From assembly GCF_029919115.1 (NCBI RefSeq), contig NZ_CP123990.1:4490501-4554500 (forward strand): DNA of 64,000 bases, given 5' to 3'. The notes below the pieces were generated by a model, which was not told where the DNA came from, did not search any database, and was given only the letters and a program-made list of their open reading frames with translations. The DNA comes from Variovorax paradoxus (lineage in GTDB: Bacteria > Pseudomonadota > Gammaproteobacteria > Burkholderiales > Burkholderiaceae_C). Positions 30,649-40,015 of the stretch are shown piece by piece (within the stretch, counting starts at the first letter, position 1; each line of letters begins with the position of its first letter). The translations under genes were made by a program, and so were the position numbers.

Positions 30649-31496
30649 GCCGGGTGCGGCGGCTCCACGGGCAGCGCCCGCTTGTGGGCGCTCTTGCGGT
30701 GCGTTGAAAGAATGATCTCGCGCGCCGCGGGGGATACCGGCTTGCCCTCGAGGAAGTCGTCGATCTGCTCGTAGCTGACGCCGAACGCGTCTTCGTCGGG
30801 CTTTTGCGGCACCAGCGATTCGAGGTCGGCGGTGGGCACTTTGAACACCAGCGCATCGGGTGCGCCCAGTTGCTGCGCGAGCGCACGCACGCGGCGCTTG
30901 TTGAGGCCGGTGAGCGGCGTCACGTCGGCCGCGCCGTCGCCGAATTTGGTGAAGAAGCCCATCAGGGCCTCGGCCGCATGGTCGGTGCCGATGACGATGC
31001 CGTCGTGCGCGCCGGCCACTGCGAACTGCGCAATCATGCGTTGGCGTGCCTTGATGTTGCCGAGCACGAAGTCTTCATGCGCCGCATCGCGGAACACAAG
31101 ATCGCCGCCTTTCAATGCCGCGAGCATGCCGTCTGCGGCGGGCCGGATGTCGACGGTCAGGGTGCGGTCGGGCTTGATCACCGTGAGCGAGCGTTGCGCC
31201 TCGGCTTCGTCCTTCTGCACGCCGTAGGGCAGGCGCATGGCAATGAACGTGGCGTCGCGTCCTTCGGCGCGCAGCCGCTCCACCGCGCGTTGCGCAAGGC
31301 AGCCGGCAACCAGCGAATCGACACCGCCGCTGATGCCCAGCACCAATGTCTTCAAGCCCGTGGTGCGCAGGTAGCCGGCCAGAAAGTCGATGCGCCGCTC
31401 GACCTCTTGTGCGGCATCGAACACCGGCGCCACATGCAGCGCGGCAATGATCTCGCGCTGCACGGCGTCGACGGGGGCAAGTTCACCAGCATTCAT
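30645..31496 (-). CDS. nadE: Ammonia-dependent NAD+ synthetase
   Basis: 283 residues; makes NAD+ from deamido-NAD+, ATP and ammonia, the last step of NAD synthesis. The PP-loop SGGVDS ([15 protein letters not shown]) is seen at about residue 56. [22 protein letters not shown] and [12 protein letters not shown] follow. There is no N-terminal glutaminase domain, so it uses ammonia. ATG 31496 has AAAGG upstream; the four overlapping ATGA units further up (31511-31525) lack a Shine-Dalgarno. It is the last gene of a run rep-lipoprotein-pldA-nadE. Confidence 0.95.
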   Translation of the reverse strand: MNAGELAPVDAVQREIIAALHVAPVFDAAQEVERRIDFLAGYLRTTGLKTLVLGISGGVDSLVAGCLAQRAVERLRAEGRDATFIAMRLPYGVQKDEAEAQRSLTVIKPDRTLTVDIRPAADGMLAALKGGDLVFRDAAHEDFVLGNIKARQRMIAQFAVAGAHDGIVIGTDHAAEALMGFFTKFGDGAADVTPLTGLNKRRVRALAQQLGAPDALVFKVPTADLESLVPQKPDEDAFGVSYEQIDDFLEGKPVSPAAREIILSTHRKSAHKRALPVEPPHPA

Positions 31497-31535
31497 GGAC
31501 GGCCTTTCTGCATTCATTCATTCATTGGAGCGGGA

Positions 31536-32708
31536 TTAGAAATCGACCAGGCTGAGACCGATGCTCAGCACGGTGCGCTTCCGGTTGTAGTCCACCAGCG
31601 TATCGCCATAGCCGTGGAACAGTTGCGTGTGGAAGCGCAGGTTGCTGGTGGTCGGATCGCCGATGGCCTTCAGCCACTCGAGCCGGATCGAACCGCGCCC
31701 GCTGTCGCGCAGGTTGTTGCGCACCGTGAGGCCCAGGCTGTTGTCGCGGTTGAAGTTCCAGCGGCCGGTAACTTCGGCACGGCCGATGTAGCTGGAAATG
31801 TCGGGGTTGTCGTCCTTGGCCACGTCTTCCGACAGCCGCTGCCAGACGCGCCCGGTAATGCTGAAGCGGTCGTCCAGCTCGGCCCCGCCCATCAGGTACA
31901 CGCGGTTCCAGCTGCGCGACAACGGCAGGCTCTGGCCGTTCGACTGGTGCACCAGGCCCACGCCCGCATAGCGCCAGCGCCAGCCGCCGGGCAGCTTGAA
32001 GTCCAGCGGATAGACATACATCAGCTCGGGCTCATGGTCGGTGGTGCGGAACGGCCGCGAGATCGAGCCGTTGAACAGCTGCCAGGTCGACTGCTGCGAA
32101 TACGCGAACCAGAGCGAGTCTTTCTTGATCGGGTCGTTCTGCGTGAGCAGGCCCTGCGCGATCTTGGTACGCACCGAGAGGCCGATGCGCATTTCATTCG
32201 CCTGGTAGTTCACGGGAGAGGCGGTGTGGCCTTCGGCGGGCGAGGTGGGCGTGTCCGGCTTGCTGGTGGCGGCCGAGGCCGACACATTCAATGGCCGGTA
32301 GCCGCGGAACACGAAGGTGCCGCAGTCGCTGCCGTTCTCCAGCTCCCAGAAGCGCGAGAGCGCCGAATACTGCCGGTCGCGGCAGCCCTCGCTGGTGGCG
32401 ACCGACACCACGCGGGTGGCCGGAATGGAGCCATCCACCGGCGGTGCGGGCTGCGTGCTTGCCAGCACCGGCGGCGCGGCCGGCACCGACACCGAGGGCA
32501 GTGTCTGCTGCTGCGCCCAGCGGTCGAAGCAGGCCAGCCGGGCTTCGTTGTTGTTGCCCAGTGCGGCGCACTGCTGCCAGGTCAGTTGGGCATCAGCCAG
32601 CGGGCTGGAGGGCTTTTCCACCGCTTGTGCGCTGGCCAGAGACGACGCAAAGAGGCCGGGCGCCAGCAGGCTCGCGGCAAGAGTGGTTCGTAGGTGGATT
32701 GCGTTCAT
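31536..32708 (-). CDS. pldA: Outer-membrane phospholipase A (PldA-like)
   Basis: 390 residues; calcium-dependent phospholipase A in the outer membrane. The signal peptide (TLAASLLAPGLFASSLASA) is followed by a soluble linker with Cys pairs and then the beta-barrel. The active-site segment VGLVHQSNGQSLPLSRSWNR carries the His-x-Ser nucleophile pair and the downstream Asn of OMPLA. Alternating aromatic strands end in Phe (LSIGLSLVDF), as expected for barrel assembly. Its ATG overlaps the stop of the upstream lipoprotein gene (ATGA). The N-terminal linker is longer than in the Escherichia coli protein. Confidence 0.92.
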   Translation of the reverse strand: MNAIHLRTTLAASLLAPGLFASSLASAQAVEKPSSPLADAQLTWQQCAALGNNNEARLACFDRWAQQQTLPSVSVPAAPPVLASTQPAPPVDGSIPATRVVSVATSEGCRDRQYSALSRFWELENGSDCGTFVFRGYRPLNVSASAATSKPDTPTSPAEGHTASPVNYQANEMRIGLSVRTKIAQGLLTQNDPIKKDSLWFAYSQQSTWQLFNGSISRPFRTTDHEPELMYVYPLDFKLPGGWRWRYAGVGLVHQSNGQSLPLSRSWNRVYLMGGAELDDRFSITGRVWQRLSEDVAKDDNPDISSYIGRAEVTGRWNFNRDNSLGLTVRNNLRDSGRGSIRLEWLKAIGDPTTSNLRFHTQLFHGYGDTLVDYNRKRTVLSIGLSLVDF

Positions 32709-33169
32709 TTCTCTGCGGTCCTTTCCGTCTTTTTCAGAGTGAAGGGATGTGTGGTTTCGTCGGCGGCGTTGCGCCAGGTGCCCCTGAACTCGTGCCCGCA
32801 GGAGTCCGGCTGCAGCGTGCCCGACCACACGCCGCTGATGCTGCGCCCGTCGAGCGATTCGTCGATGGCGAGCTCGCCCTCGTCATCGACATCGCCCGCC
32901 AGCTGCGCGACCGATGGGCTTGCCGAGGGAGCACCCGCCGCACGCGTGATGGTGCCGCGCACGCCCACGTATTCGGGGTGCTTGCCGAGCACCACGGTGG
33001 CCGTGCCCGGAAGGCCGTCGAAGCGCGCCTGCCAGCTGCCGTACAGCGCTTCCACCGGCAAGTCCCGCGCGGTGGCGGGGCATCCGGGCGGTGCCGGGTT
33101 TGGGCCCCCAGGGCCAGCGCATGCGGTGCAGAGCGCGGCGAGCGACAGCGATAGAACCCGCGCCTTCAT
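32705..33169 (-). CDS. Hypothetical lipoprotein
   Basis: 154 residues with signal LSLSLAALCTAC (lipobox) and mature Cys17. The rest looks like a small beta-rich domain: ALYGSWQARFDG, ATVVLGKHPEYVGVRGTITR, SISGVWSGTLQPDSCGHEFR, resembling lipocalin-like or META-type sandwiches. It overlaps its neighbours by four bases on both sides (rep stop and pldA start), so it is tightly coupled to pldA. I infer a periplasmic partner of the outer membrane; no family is recognised with certainty. Confidence 0.75.
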   Translation of the reverse strand: MKARVLSLSLAALCTACAGPGGPNPAPPGCPATARDLPVEALYGSWQARFDGLPGTATVVLGKHPEYVGVRGTITRAAGAPSASPSVAQLAGDVDDEGELAIDESLDGRSISGVWSGTLQPDSCGHEFRGTWRNAADETTHPFTLKKTERTAEK

Positions 33170-35271
33170 GACGCGGAGGCTGCGGCCGCTGCAGCCGCCG
33201 CACTGTCCTGGGCCTTGCGCGCGAACTCGGCTCGCAGCGCCTTGAGCTTCTCGCGGGGGTCTTCGCGGGTGGTGGCCTTGTCCAGGCCCATTTCGGCGAT
33301 GAATCGGCTCGGCACGCAAGGCACCATTTCGCGGCCCTGCTTGCGCTTCTTGGTCCAGCTCACCGCCAGGCTGCGCTGCGCGCGCGTGATGCCCACGTAC
33401 ATCAGGCGGCGCTCTTCCTGCAGCCGCTGCAGCGTTTCGTCGCTCACCTTGAGTTGGCGGCCGTTGTCGTCCTCGAGCTTGAATGGCAGCAGCCCCTCCG
33501 TCACGCCGATCAGCATCACGTGCGGCCACTCGAGGCCCTTGGAGGCATGCAGCGTCGAAAGCGTGACCACGTTCTGGTCCTGCTCGCGCTCGCTGATGGT
33601 CGAGAGCAGCGAAATGGTCTGCGCCACTTCGAGCAGGCTCTTGCGCTCGCTCTCGATGTTGTTGTCGGCGCCCGAGGCGTCGTCGAGGGTGCCGCCGGCA
33701 CGCTGCGACATCCAGTCGACGAACTCCAGCACGTTGGTCCAGCGCGCGGCCGCGGCCTGTTCGCTGTCCTCGCCGTCGTAGAGGTGCTTCTCGTAGTCGA
33801 TCTCCTTCAGCCAGTCGAGCATGAAGGTGCGCGAATCTTCGGCGCCCATGGTGCGGCGCGCGCGGTATTCCAGGTCGTTGATGTAGCGGCCGAACTCGTG
33901 GATGCCCTCCAGCGTGCGCTTGGGCATCACGCTCGGCAGCGAGGGGCTGAACAGCGCTTCGAACAGGCTGAGCTTGTACTGGCTCGCAAAGGTGCCGAGG
34001 CTCGCGAGCGTGGTGTGGCCGATGCCGCGCTTGGGCGTGGTGATCGCGCGCAGGAACGCCGGGTCGTCGTCGTTGTTGACCCACAGGCGAAACCAGCCGC
34101 ACAGGTCCTTGATTTCGGCGCGGTCGAAAAAGCTCTGGCCGCCCGATACCTTGTAGGGAATCTGCGCCTTGCGCAGCGCCTGCTCGAACACGCGCGCCTG
34201 GTGGTTGGCGCGGTAAAGAATGGCGAAGTCGCGAAATTCCTTGTACTGCTTGCCCTGCGCCGTGGCGTCGCCCGCGCGCAGGCTGATGATGCGCGCCACC
34301 GCGCGCTCGGCCTCGTGCGCCTCGGAGTCGGCATCGACAATGCGCACCGGCTCGCCTTCGCCCAGCTCCGAGAACAGCGTCTTCGGGAACAGCTTGGGGT
34401 TGGGGCCGATCACGTTGTTGGCCGCCCGCAGAATGGCGCTGGTGGAGCGGTAGTTCTGCTCCAGCTTGATGACCTTCAGGTTGGGGTAGTCGACCGGCAG
34501 CTTGCGCAGGTTGTCCAGCGTGGCGCCGCGCCAGCCGTAGATCGACTGGTCGTCGTCGCCCACAGCGGTAAAGCGCCCGCGCTCGCCGGCCAGCGCCTTC
34601 AGCACTTCATACTGGGTGGCGTTGGTGTCCTGGTATTCGTCCACCAGGATGTGGCCCAGCGTGTTTTGCCACTTGCTGCGCACCTCCTCGTAGTCGCGCA
34701 GCAGCTTGAGCGGCATGCCGATGAGGTCGTCGAAATCGACGCTCTGGTAGGCCGTGAGCCGCTCTTCATAGCGCGCCATGATGCGTGCGGTGATGCGCTC
34801 GTTGTCGTCCACCGCGGCGGCCTCGGCCTGTGCGGCGTTCAGGCCCATGTTCTTCCACTTGCTGATGGTCCACTGCCAGATGCGCGCGGTGGCGGTGTCG
34901 GTGGTGCCGCCCGCGTCCTTCAGGATCTTGGTGACGTCGTCGCTGTCCAGAATGCTGAAGGCCGGCTTCAGGCCCAGCACGGCGCCGTCTTCGCGCATCA
35001 TGCGCACGCCCAGTGCGTGAAAGGTGCAGATCACCACATGCTTCGCATCGCGCCCGATCAACCCCTTGGCGCGCTCGCGCATTTCGCTCGCGGCCTTGTT
35101 GGTGAAGGTGATGGCCGCAATGCGCTTGGGCTCCAGGCCGGCCTGGATCAGCCGGCCGATCTTGTGCGTGATGACGCGCGTCTTGCCCGAGCCCGCACCC
35201 GCGAGCACGAGGCAGGGGCCATGCAGGTAATTGACAGCTTCTTGTTGCGCGAGATTGAGACCGGAAGACAT
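33166..35271 (-). CDS. rep: ATP-dependent DNA helicase Rep (UvrD/Rep superfamily 1A)
   Basis: 701 residues; 3'-5' helicase supporting fork progression and restart. Helicase motifs in order: Q-motif LNLAQQEAV, Walker A AGAGSGKT at 24-31, Ia TFTNKAASEMRER, II VDEYQDTN, III GDDDQSIYGWRGA, IV EQNYRSTSAIL, V VTLSTLHASKGLEW and VI EERRLMYVGITRAQRSL. MSSGLNLAQQ fits the family start, though no clear Shine-Dalgarno precedes ATG 35271. It heads the leftward run with the lipoprotein, pldA and nadE and is divergent from the AEC transporter. UvrD is the alternative name; the start LNxAQQEAV favours Rep. Confidence 0.92.
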   Translation of the reverse strand: MSSGLNLAQQEAVNYLHGPCLVLAGAGSGKTRVITHKIGRLIQAGLEPKRIAAITFTNKAASEMRERAKGLIGRDAKHVVICTFHALGVRMMREDGAVLGLKPAFSILDSDDVTKILKDAGGTTDTATARIWQWTISKWKNMGLNAAQAEAAAVDDNERITARIMARYEERLTAYQSVDFDDLIGMPLKLLRDYEEVRSKWQNTLGHILVDEYQDTNATQYEVLKALAGERGRFTAVGDDDQSIYGWRGATLDNLRKLPVDYPNLKVIKLEQNYRSTSAILRAANNVIGPNPKLFPKTLFSELGEGEPVRIVDADSEAHEAERAVARIISLRAGDATAQGKQYKEFRDFAILYRANHQARVFEQALRKAQIPYKVSGGQSFFDRAEIKDLCGWFRLWVNNDDDPAFLRAITTPKRGIGHTTLASLGTFASQYKLSLFEALFSPSLPSVMPKRTLEGIHEFGRYINDLEYRARRTMGAEDSRTFMLDWLKEIDYEKHLYDGEDSEQAAAARWTNVLEFVDWMSQRAGGTLDDASGADNNIESERKSLLEVAQTISLLSTISEREQDQNVVTLSTLHASKGLEWPHVMLIGVTEGLLPFKLEDDNGRQLKVSDETLQRLQEERRLMYVGITRAQRSLAVSWTKKRKQGREMVPCVPSRFIAEMGLDKATTREDPREKLKALRAEFARKAQDSAAAAAAAASAS

Positions 35272-35392
35272 GAGGAGTGGGAACGGAAGGCCGCGAGCGA
35301 ACGGGCAGGCGCAAAGCGGGCAATGATACGGGGCGCAGCTCTCGCGCAACCCCGCCGAAGTTCACGATGCGGGATGCAACGACAATCACACC

Positions 35393-36433
35393 GTGCTGCC
35401 CGTATTTCTCGTTACCTTTCCTTTCTTCGCGTTGATTGCTGCAGGCTATGGCGCTGCGCGGTCGCGCGTCCTTCCACTGGACGCGATTCCCGGCCTCAAC
35501 ACCTTTGTGCTTTACTTCGCGCTGCCCTGCATGCTGCTGCGCTTTGGCGCCGATACGCCCATTGGGCAGTTGCTCGACGGCAGCGTTGCACTGGTGTGGG
35601 GCCTGTGCGCGCTGGCTGTGGTGGCGGGCACCGTCGCTTTCACCCGCAACCAGCGCATCGGCTGGAACGACGGTGCCTTCGGCGCGTTGGTGGCGGCGTT
35701 TCCGAACACCGGCTTCATGGGCGTGCCGCTATTGGTGGCGCTGCTGGGCGCGCAGGCTGCGGGGCCGATGATCATCACCATTGCGTTCGACCTGGTGGTG
35801 ACTTCGTCGCTGTGCATTGCCCTCTCGCGGCTCGATGGCGCGGGCGGCGCGGGTGGCGCGAGCGCCGGTGCAGGGCATCACGGCCCGCGGCAGGCGGCTC
35901 GGCAGGCGCTGCGCGGCGTACTGGTCAACCCAATGCCGTGGTCCATTCTGCTGGGTGTGCTGTTGTCCGCCGCGCGCTGGCGCCTGCCCGGGCCGGTGGA
36001 GCGCACCGTGGCCATGCTGGCCGATGCCGCTTCGCCGGTGGCGCTCTTCACCATTGGCGCGGTGCTGGCCCGGTCGGCACTGCTCGCCCGCGAGCACGCC
36101 GCAAGCGCTGAGGTTGCCGCTGCAATGGGCGTCAAGTCGGCGCTTGCGCGCAGGGCGCCGCTGGCCGACGTGCTGCCCGTGGTGGGCATCAAGCTGCTGG
36201 TGCATCCCGCGCTGGTGTGGATAGTGGGGCAGGGCGCCATTGCGCTCGGGCTGCCGCTTTCTTCTTCGGCGCTGATGGTGATCGTGCTGGTGGCTGCGCT
36301 TCCGAGCGCCAGCAACGTGGCCATGCTGGCCGAGCGCTTTGGCGCCGATAACGGCCGCATCGCCCGCATCATCTTGTGGACGACGGTGGCGACGTTCTTC
36401 AGCTTTCCGTGGGCGGTGGGCCTGCTGCGCTGA
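35393..36433 (+). CDS. AEC-family (auxin efflux carrier/malonate-type) permease
   Basis: 346 residues with about ten membrane helices in two halves. The family marks include PCMLLRFGA in the first half, GALVAAFPNTGFMGVPLL in the middle and ALPSASNVAMLAERFGAD near the end. It transports small organic acids or related solutes; the substrate is unknown. It starts at GTG 35393, 121 bases from the divergent rep gene. A longer, low-complexity loop rich in Gly and Ala (about 140-165) separates the halves. Confidence 0.88.
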   Translation: MLPVFLVTFPFFALIAAGYGAARSRVLPLDAIPGLNTFVLYFALPCMLLRFGADTPIGQLLDGSVALVWGLCALAVVAGTVAFTRNQRIGWNDGAFGALVAAFPNTGFMGVPLLVALLGAQAAGPMIITIAFDLVVTSSLCIALSRLDGAGGAGGASAGAGHHGPRQAARQALRGVLVNPMPWSILLGVLLSAARWRLPGPVERTVAMLADAASPVALFTIGAVLARSALLAREHAASAEVAAAMGVKSALARRAPLADVLPVVGIKLLVHPALVWIVGQGAIALGLPLSSSALMVIVLVAALPSASNVAMLAERFGADNGRIARIILWTTVATFFSFPWAVGLLR

Positions 36434-36463
36434 GCCGGCGCGCTGCAATGCGCTTTCGTTGAA

Positions 36464-37135
36464 TCAGGGCGTCAGCACGCCGAGCTTGAACGGATCGGCG
36501 TCTGAAAGGCGCTCGCACTTGGTGAAGTCGCGGCCCTGGGTGCCATCGCAATAGAAGGCGTTGTAGATGCGGCCGAACAGCGTCGGGCTGGCCGTGAAGA
36601 GCACCCCGTGGTCGGGTTGCCAGTTGTCCTTGACCGGGCCGGTGCCGAGCTCCGCGGTGCCGGCTGCGCCGGGCGAAGTCACGGCAGGAGTGGTGCTGGA
36701 GGGCGAAAATTCGGCCAGCGTCTTGTGGACTTCTCCGCCGCGCCAGCGCATTGCCAGTTCGGACGCGGAAGGCCTGGCGGCCACGGGCAGCAGTACGCCG
36801 TTCACCTGGAAGCCGTCGCCGAAGCGATGCGTCCTGCCGGCAAGAAAAGCGTAGGCGCAGGCGGCCATGCACTGGCCACGAACTTCGGTTTCGACGTTGC
36901 TCGAACGGATCGCATCGGCAAAGGCGCCGGCCGCTTCGGCGGTGCCGCCGAACGAATCCTCGAACACGACGGTGCGCACCGTGCCTTTGTCGAGGTACTC
37001 GGTAAAGGTCTTGATTGCCGTGCCGTCGAGCATGCCCGAAACCACAAGCTGGCTGCCCTTCAGTTCGAGTTCGGCCGCGGAGCATGCGAGGCATGCGAAA
37101 AAAAGAGCCAGACCGAGAGATGAAGGCAGTTTCAC
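36464..37135 (-). CDS. Exported ClpP-like-fold hypothetical protein
   Basis: 223 residues. Signal peptide SSLGLALFFACLACSA. The central region FEDSFGGTAEAAGAFADAIR, then QCMAACAYAFLAGRTHRFG follows the pattern of COG3904-type periplasmic ClpP/crotonase-like proteins. In those, a CxSAC segment carries the nucleophile position; here it reads CMAAC, with Ala where Ser is expected. It may therefore be a non-catalytic member. The start is GTG 37135 because that gives a proper signal peptide. It appears to be a single gene, convergent with the AEC permease. Confidence 0.6.
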   Translation of the reverse strand: MKLPSSLGLALFFACLACSAAELELKGSQLVVSGMLDGTAIKTFTEYLDKGTVRTVVFEDSFGGTAEAAGAFADAIRSSNVETEVRGQCMAACAYAFLAGRTHRFGDGFQVNGVLLPVAARPSASELAMRWRGGEVHKTLAEFSPSSTTPAVTSPGAAGTAELGTGPVKDNWQPDHGVLFTASPTLFGRIYNAFYCDGTQGRDFTKCERLSDADPFKLGVLTP

Positions 37136-37304
37136 GGCAACCCCAGGCGAGCAGCGTTCTTGCTTGACGCGCGAACCGGAGCGGTCCCGCGCTGTGACAG
37201 CTTGAATAGCAGGCGGGCATGCAGTCAACCGTTTTTGCAGATTATTTCTGATTCACTTGTAGGCCATAAGCCATAGCTATCGTTATCACTACAGATGAGT
37301 GCTT

Positions 37305-37332
37305 GTGTTTTCAAAACACTGCTAAAGTGTTT
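37305..37332. promoter_or_regulatory. Nested palindromes upstream of a small membrane protein
   Basis: GTGTTTT-C-AAAACAC (37305-37319) overlaps AAACACT-GCTAA-AGTGTTT (37314-37332). Both are perfect and lie 28-55 bases before the 37360 start in an unusually AT-rich gap. They look like operator half-sites for a dimeric repressor or activator. Confidence 0.5.
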
Positions 37333-37359
37333 GCAAATCAAAGTACGTATGGGGGCACT

Positions 37360-37572
37360 ATGGCAATACTTGTTCGTATTCTGCTGTGGCTGGCCTGGGT
37401 CGCCAGCGTGGGCTGGTTGTGGCATGCCGACACTCTCGGCACCGCCACGTCGCTTGCGCTTGGCGCCTTGAGCCTCGTGGTGTTCGCATGGCCCGGAAGC
37501 ATCGCCCGGCGGCGCAGCAGCGAGCTGCGCTACGTCGACATGGGCAAGGAGCCGGCGGGCCTGCACCACTGA
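37360..37572 (+). CDS. Small membrane protein of unknown function
   Basis: 70 residues with two hydrophobic segments (ILVRILLWLAWVASVGWLW and ATSLALGALSLVVFAWPG) joined by a short polar loop. A basic, charged C-terminal tail (ARRRSSELRYVDMGKEPAG) follows. The start at ATG 37360 has GGGGG at 9 bases. It lies behind a 224-base AT-rich region with nested palindromes, so it is probably regulated alone. The family is not recognised. Confidence 0.6.
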   Translation: MAILVRILLWLAWVASVGWLWHADTLGTATSLALGALSLVVFAWPGSIARRRSSELRYVDMGKEPAGLHH

Positions 37573-37603
37573 CGACAGGGGCTGGCCTCGGTACGAGGCC
37601 GCC

Positions 37604-39784
37604 TCAGATGCTGTGCGGGTCGACGTCGACCAGCCAGCGGATCACGCCCTTGCCTTCAGGCGTGCGGCGCAACGCGTGCAGCAGCGGCTGCCAGGCTGCG
37701 AGCAGGCGCTGCAGTGCGGCGCGCGACGGGCTTTCGATCAGCATCTGAGCCCGCTCCACATTGGCCACGCGCTGAATGGCCAGCGGCACCGCGGGGTAGC
37801 GCAGCACGCGGTCGGCGCCTTCGAGTGCATCGGCCGCCACACTTGCCGCATTCAGGAACGCCTGGGCCGCCTCTTGCGAGCGCGCATCGGCGCGCAGCAA
37901 TGCCTGGAATGCAAACGGCGGCATGCCGGCCGCGGCGCGCTCTTCGAGCTGCTGCCGCGCGAAAGCGGCGTAGTCGTGCCTTCGCAGCGCGGCAAAGAGC
38001 GGATGCTGCGCATGGTGCGTCTGGATCCACATCTCGGCCGTGGCGCCTTGCGCTGCCAGGTACGCGGCATCGCGCCCCGCGCGCCCGGCCGATTGCATCA
38101 GCAGGCTGAACAGCCGCTCGGGGGCGCGAAAGTCGCTGGAGAACAGCGCGCCGTCGGGGTTCACGGCGGCCACCAGCGTGATGCGCCTGAAGTCGTGCCC
38201 CTTGGCGATCATCTGCGTGCCGACCAGCACATCGACCTCGCCCGAATGCACGGACGCGAGCTGCGATTCGAGCGCACCCTGCTTCTTGGTGCTGTCGGCG
38301 TCGATGCGCGCAATGCGCACCGCGTTGCCGTCGGGCCGCTTCACGCTGGCGAACAGCTCGGCCAGGTGCTCTTCGAGCCGCTCGGTGCCGCGTCCCACGG
38401 GCGCGATGTCGGGGTTGCCGCAAGCCGGGCACGCGCGCGGCACGCGCTCGGTAAAGCCGCAGTGGTGGCAGCGCAGCGTGCGGTCGATCTTGTGGAACAC
38501 GCGGTAGGCGCTGCAGTGCGGGCATTCGCTCTTCCAGCCGCAATCGGCGCAGGCCAGCACCGGCGCATAGCCGCGCCGGTTGAGAAACACCATGCTCTGT
38601 TCGCCGCGCGCAATGCGCTGGCCGATGGCGTCGAGCAGCGCGGCCGAGAGCACGGTCTTGGGCGGCTGCAGGTTCATGTCGACCAGCCGCACTGCGGGCA
38701 GTTCACCTGCGCCAATGCGTGACGGCATGGCAAGCCGCACGTAGCGGCCGCCAGGATCTTCGCCCTCGGCGGGGCGGCTCTGGTGCCAGCTTTCGAGCGA
38801 GGGCGTGGCCGAGCCGAGGATGACTTTCGCGCTCTCGCGCTGGCCGCGCCACACGGCGAGGTCGCGCGCCGAATACCGTGCGCCTTCCTGCTGCTTGTAG
38901 CTGGGGTCGTGCTCTTCGTCGACGACGATGAGCTTGAGCCCCGGCATCGACGCGAACACCGCCATGCGCGTGCCCAGCACAATGCGCGCGGCGCCGCTGT
39001 GCGCCGCAAGCCAGCTTGCGAGCCGCTGCGGATTGGTCATGCCGCTGTGCAGCGACACCACGGCGTCGTCCCCGAAACGCGCCTTGAAGCGCGCTTCGAG
39101 CTGCGGCGTGAGGTTGATCTCGGGCACCATCACCAGCGCCTGCGCGCCGGCATCGCGCGCAAGCAGGTCGGCCACGCAGCGCAGGTACACCTCGGTCTTG
39201 CCGCTGCCGGTGCTGCCGACCAGCAGGAAGGTGCCTGTTTCGGCCTCGATGCGCGCGAGGGCTGCGGTCTGCTCCGGGCTGAGCGCGATCAGGTTGGCTG
39301 CCTCGGCCGTCTCGGCCACTGGGCCGGTGGTGGTCTTGCGCTTGAGGCGGCGCGCCAGTTGCGTGCCGGTCAGGTCGCGCAGTTGCGGCGGCAAGGCTGC
39401 AAGCGCGATTTCACCGATCGAGCGCTGGTAATAGCGTGCGGCAAAGGCCACGAGGTCTCGCCAGGCTTCGCCCAGGGGCGCGAGCGCATCGAGCGCCGCG
39501 CCCACCGGCTTGAGGGCCATGTCCGGCTCGGCGCCCTGCAGCGAGGTGGGGTCGTTCCACACCACGCCCAGCACTTCGCGCCGGCCCAGCGGCACCCGAA
39601 CCAGCGTGCCGGGCGCAAGCGGCGCCGCGCTGGCGTAGCTCAGCAGGTCGCCAAGCGCCGCATGCGCGGGGGTTTGCACGGCGATGTCGAGCCGCCAGGC
39701 CATTGCGGCGGGCGTGCTAGCCGGCGCCGCCGCCGTTTCCGGGTCTGGGCTGATGGCGGTGGAAATGGGCGTCTCGGTTGGCAA
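37604..39784 (-). CDS. priA: Primosomal replication-restart helicase PriA
   Basis: 726 residues; recognises stalled forks and reloads the replisome. An N-terminal 3'-DNA-binding domain (about 28-130) is followed by helicase lobes with Walker A VGSTGSGKT and DEEHDPSYKQ. A zinc-binding insert carries eight Cys from CADCGWKSECPHC to CPACGNPD, and motifs GTQMIAKGHDF and SDFRAPER follow. The frame starts at TTG 39784 with a 27-residue Ala/Pro-rich extension; ATG 39703 (MAWRLDIAVQ) gives the family-like start. Neither has a clear Shine-Dalgarno, so the true start is open. A long AT-rich leader with a DnaA box lies upstream. Confidence 0.94.
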   Translation of the reverse strand: MPTETPISTAISPDPETAAAPASTPAAMAWRLDIAVQTPAHAALGDLLSYASAAPLAPGTLVRVPLGRREVLGVVWNDPTSLQGAEPDMALKPVGAALDALAPLGEAWRDLVAFAARYYQRSIGEIALAALPPQLRDLTGTQLARRLKRKTTTGPVAETAEAANLIALSPEQTAALARIEAETGTFLLVGSTGSGKTEVYLRCVADLLARDAGAQALVMVPEINLTPQLEARFKARFGDDAVVSLHSGMTNPQRLASWLAAHSGAARIVLGTRMAVFASMPGLKLIVVDEEHDPSYKQQEGARYSARDLAVWRGQRESAKVILGSATPSLESWHQSRPAEGEDPGGRYVRLAMPSRIGAGELPAVRLVDMNLQPPKTVLSAALLDAIGQRIARGEQSMVFLNRRGYAPVLACADCGWKSECPHCSAYRVFHKIDRTLRCHHCGFTERVPRACPACGNPDIAPVGRGTERLEEHLAELFASVKRPDGNAVRIARIDADSTKKQGALESQLASVHSGEVDVLVGTQMIAKGHDFRRITLVAAVNPDGALFSSDFRAPERLFSLLMQSAGRAGRDAAYLAAQGATAEMWIQTHHAQHPLFAALRRHDYAAFARQQLEERAAAGMPPFAFQALLRADARSQEAAQAFLNAASVAADALEGADRVLRYPAVPLAIQRVANVERAQMLIESPSRAALQRLLAAWQPLLHALRRTPEGKGVIRWLVDVDPHSI

Positions 39785-39860
39785 TGTTTGTTAATGCGAC
39801 TTTGAGCAAAATCACTTAAGTCGTTGATTTTCCAGTGCTTTGAAGCTCATCCAGAGATTC

Positions 39861-39869
39861 TGTGGATAA
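39861..39869 (-). promoter_or_regulatory. Perfect DnaA box
   Basis: TGTGGATAA on the plus strand is the exact reverse complement of the consensus TTATCCACA. It lies about 80 bases before the priA frame. Only one perfect copy is seen, so it suggests DnaA regulation or titration rather than an origin. Confidence 0.6.
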
Positions 39870-40015
39870 CTTTGTTGACAACAGGGCTCGACACGCTGCG
39901 GAGCCTTGAAAATCAAGCGTCTGACTGGATTGCCCTCAAAAAAAGCAAAGTTCAAATCCTATATAAATCAACTACTTACGAGCGCTACTTGTTTAGGAGC
40001 AAAGAGGGGCCCGCC

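Noticed and set aside
31511..31525. Four overlapping ATGA units before nadE as the start or a phase-variable repeat
   Set aside because: Too few units for slippage control and no Shine-Dalgarno; ATG 31496 is better supported.
33454..36111. An 885-codon plus-strand frame over rep
   Set aside because: Shadow of the helicase gene; composition typical of antisense frames.
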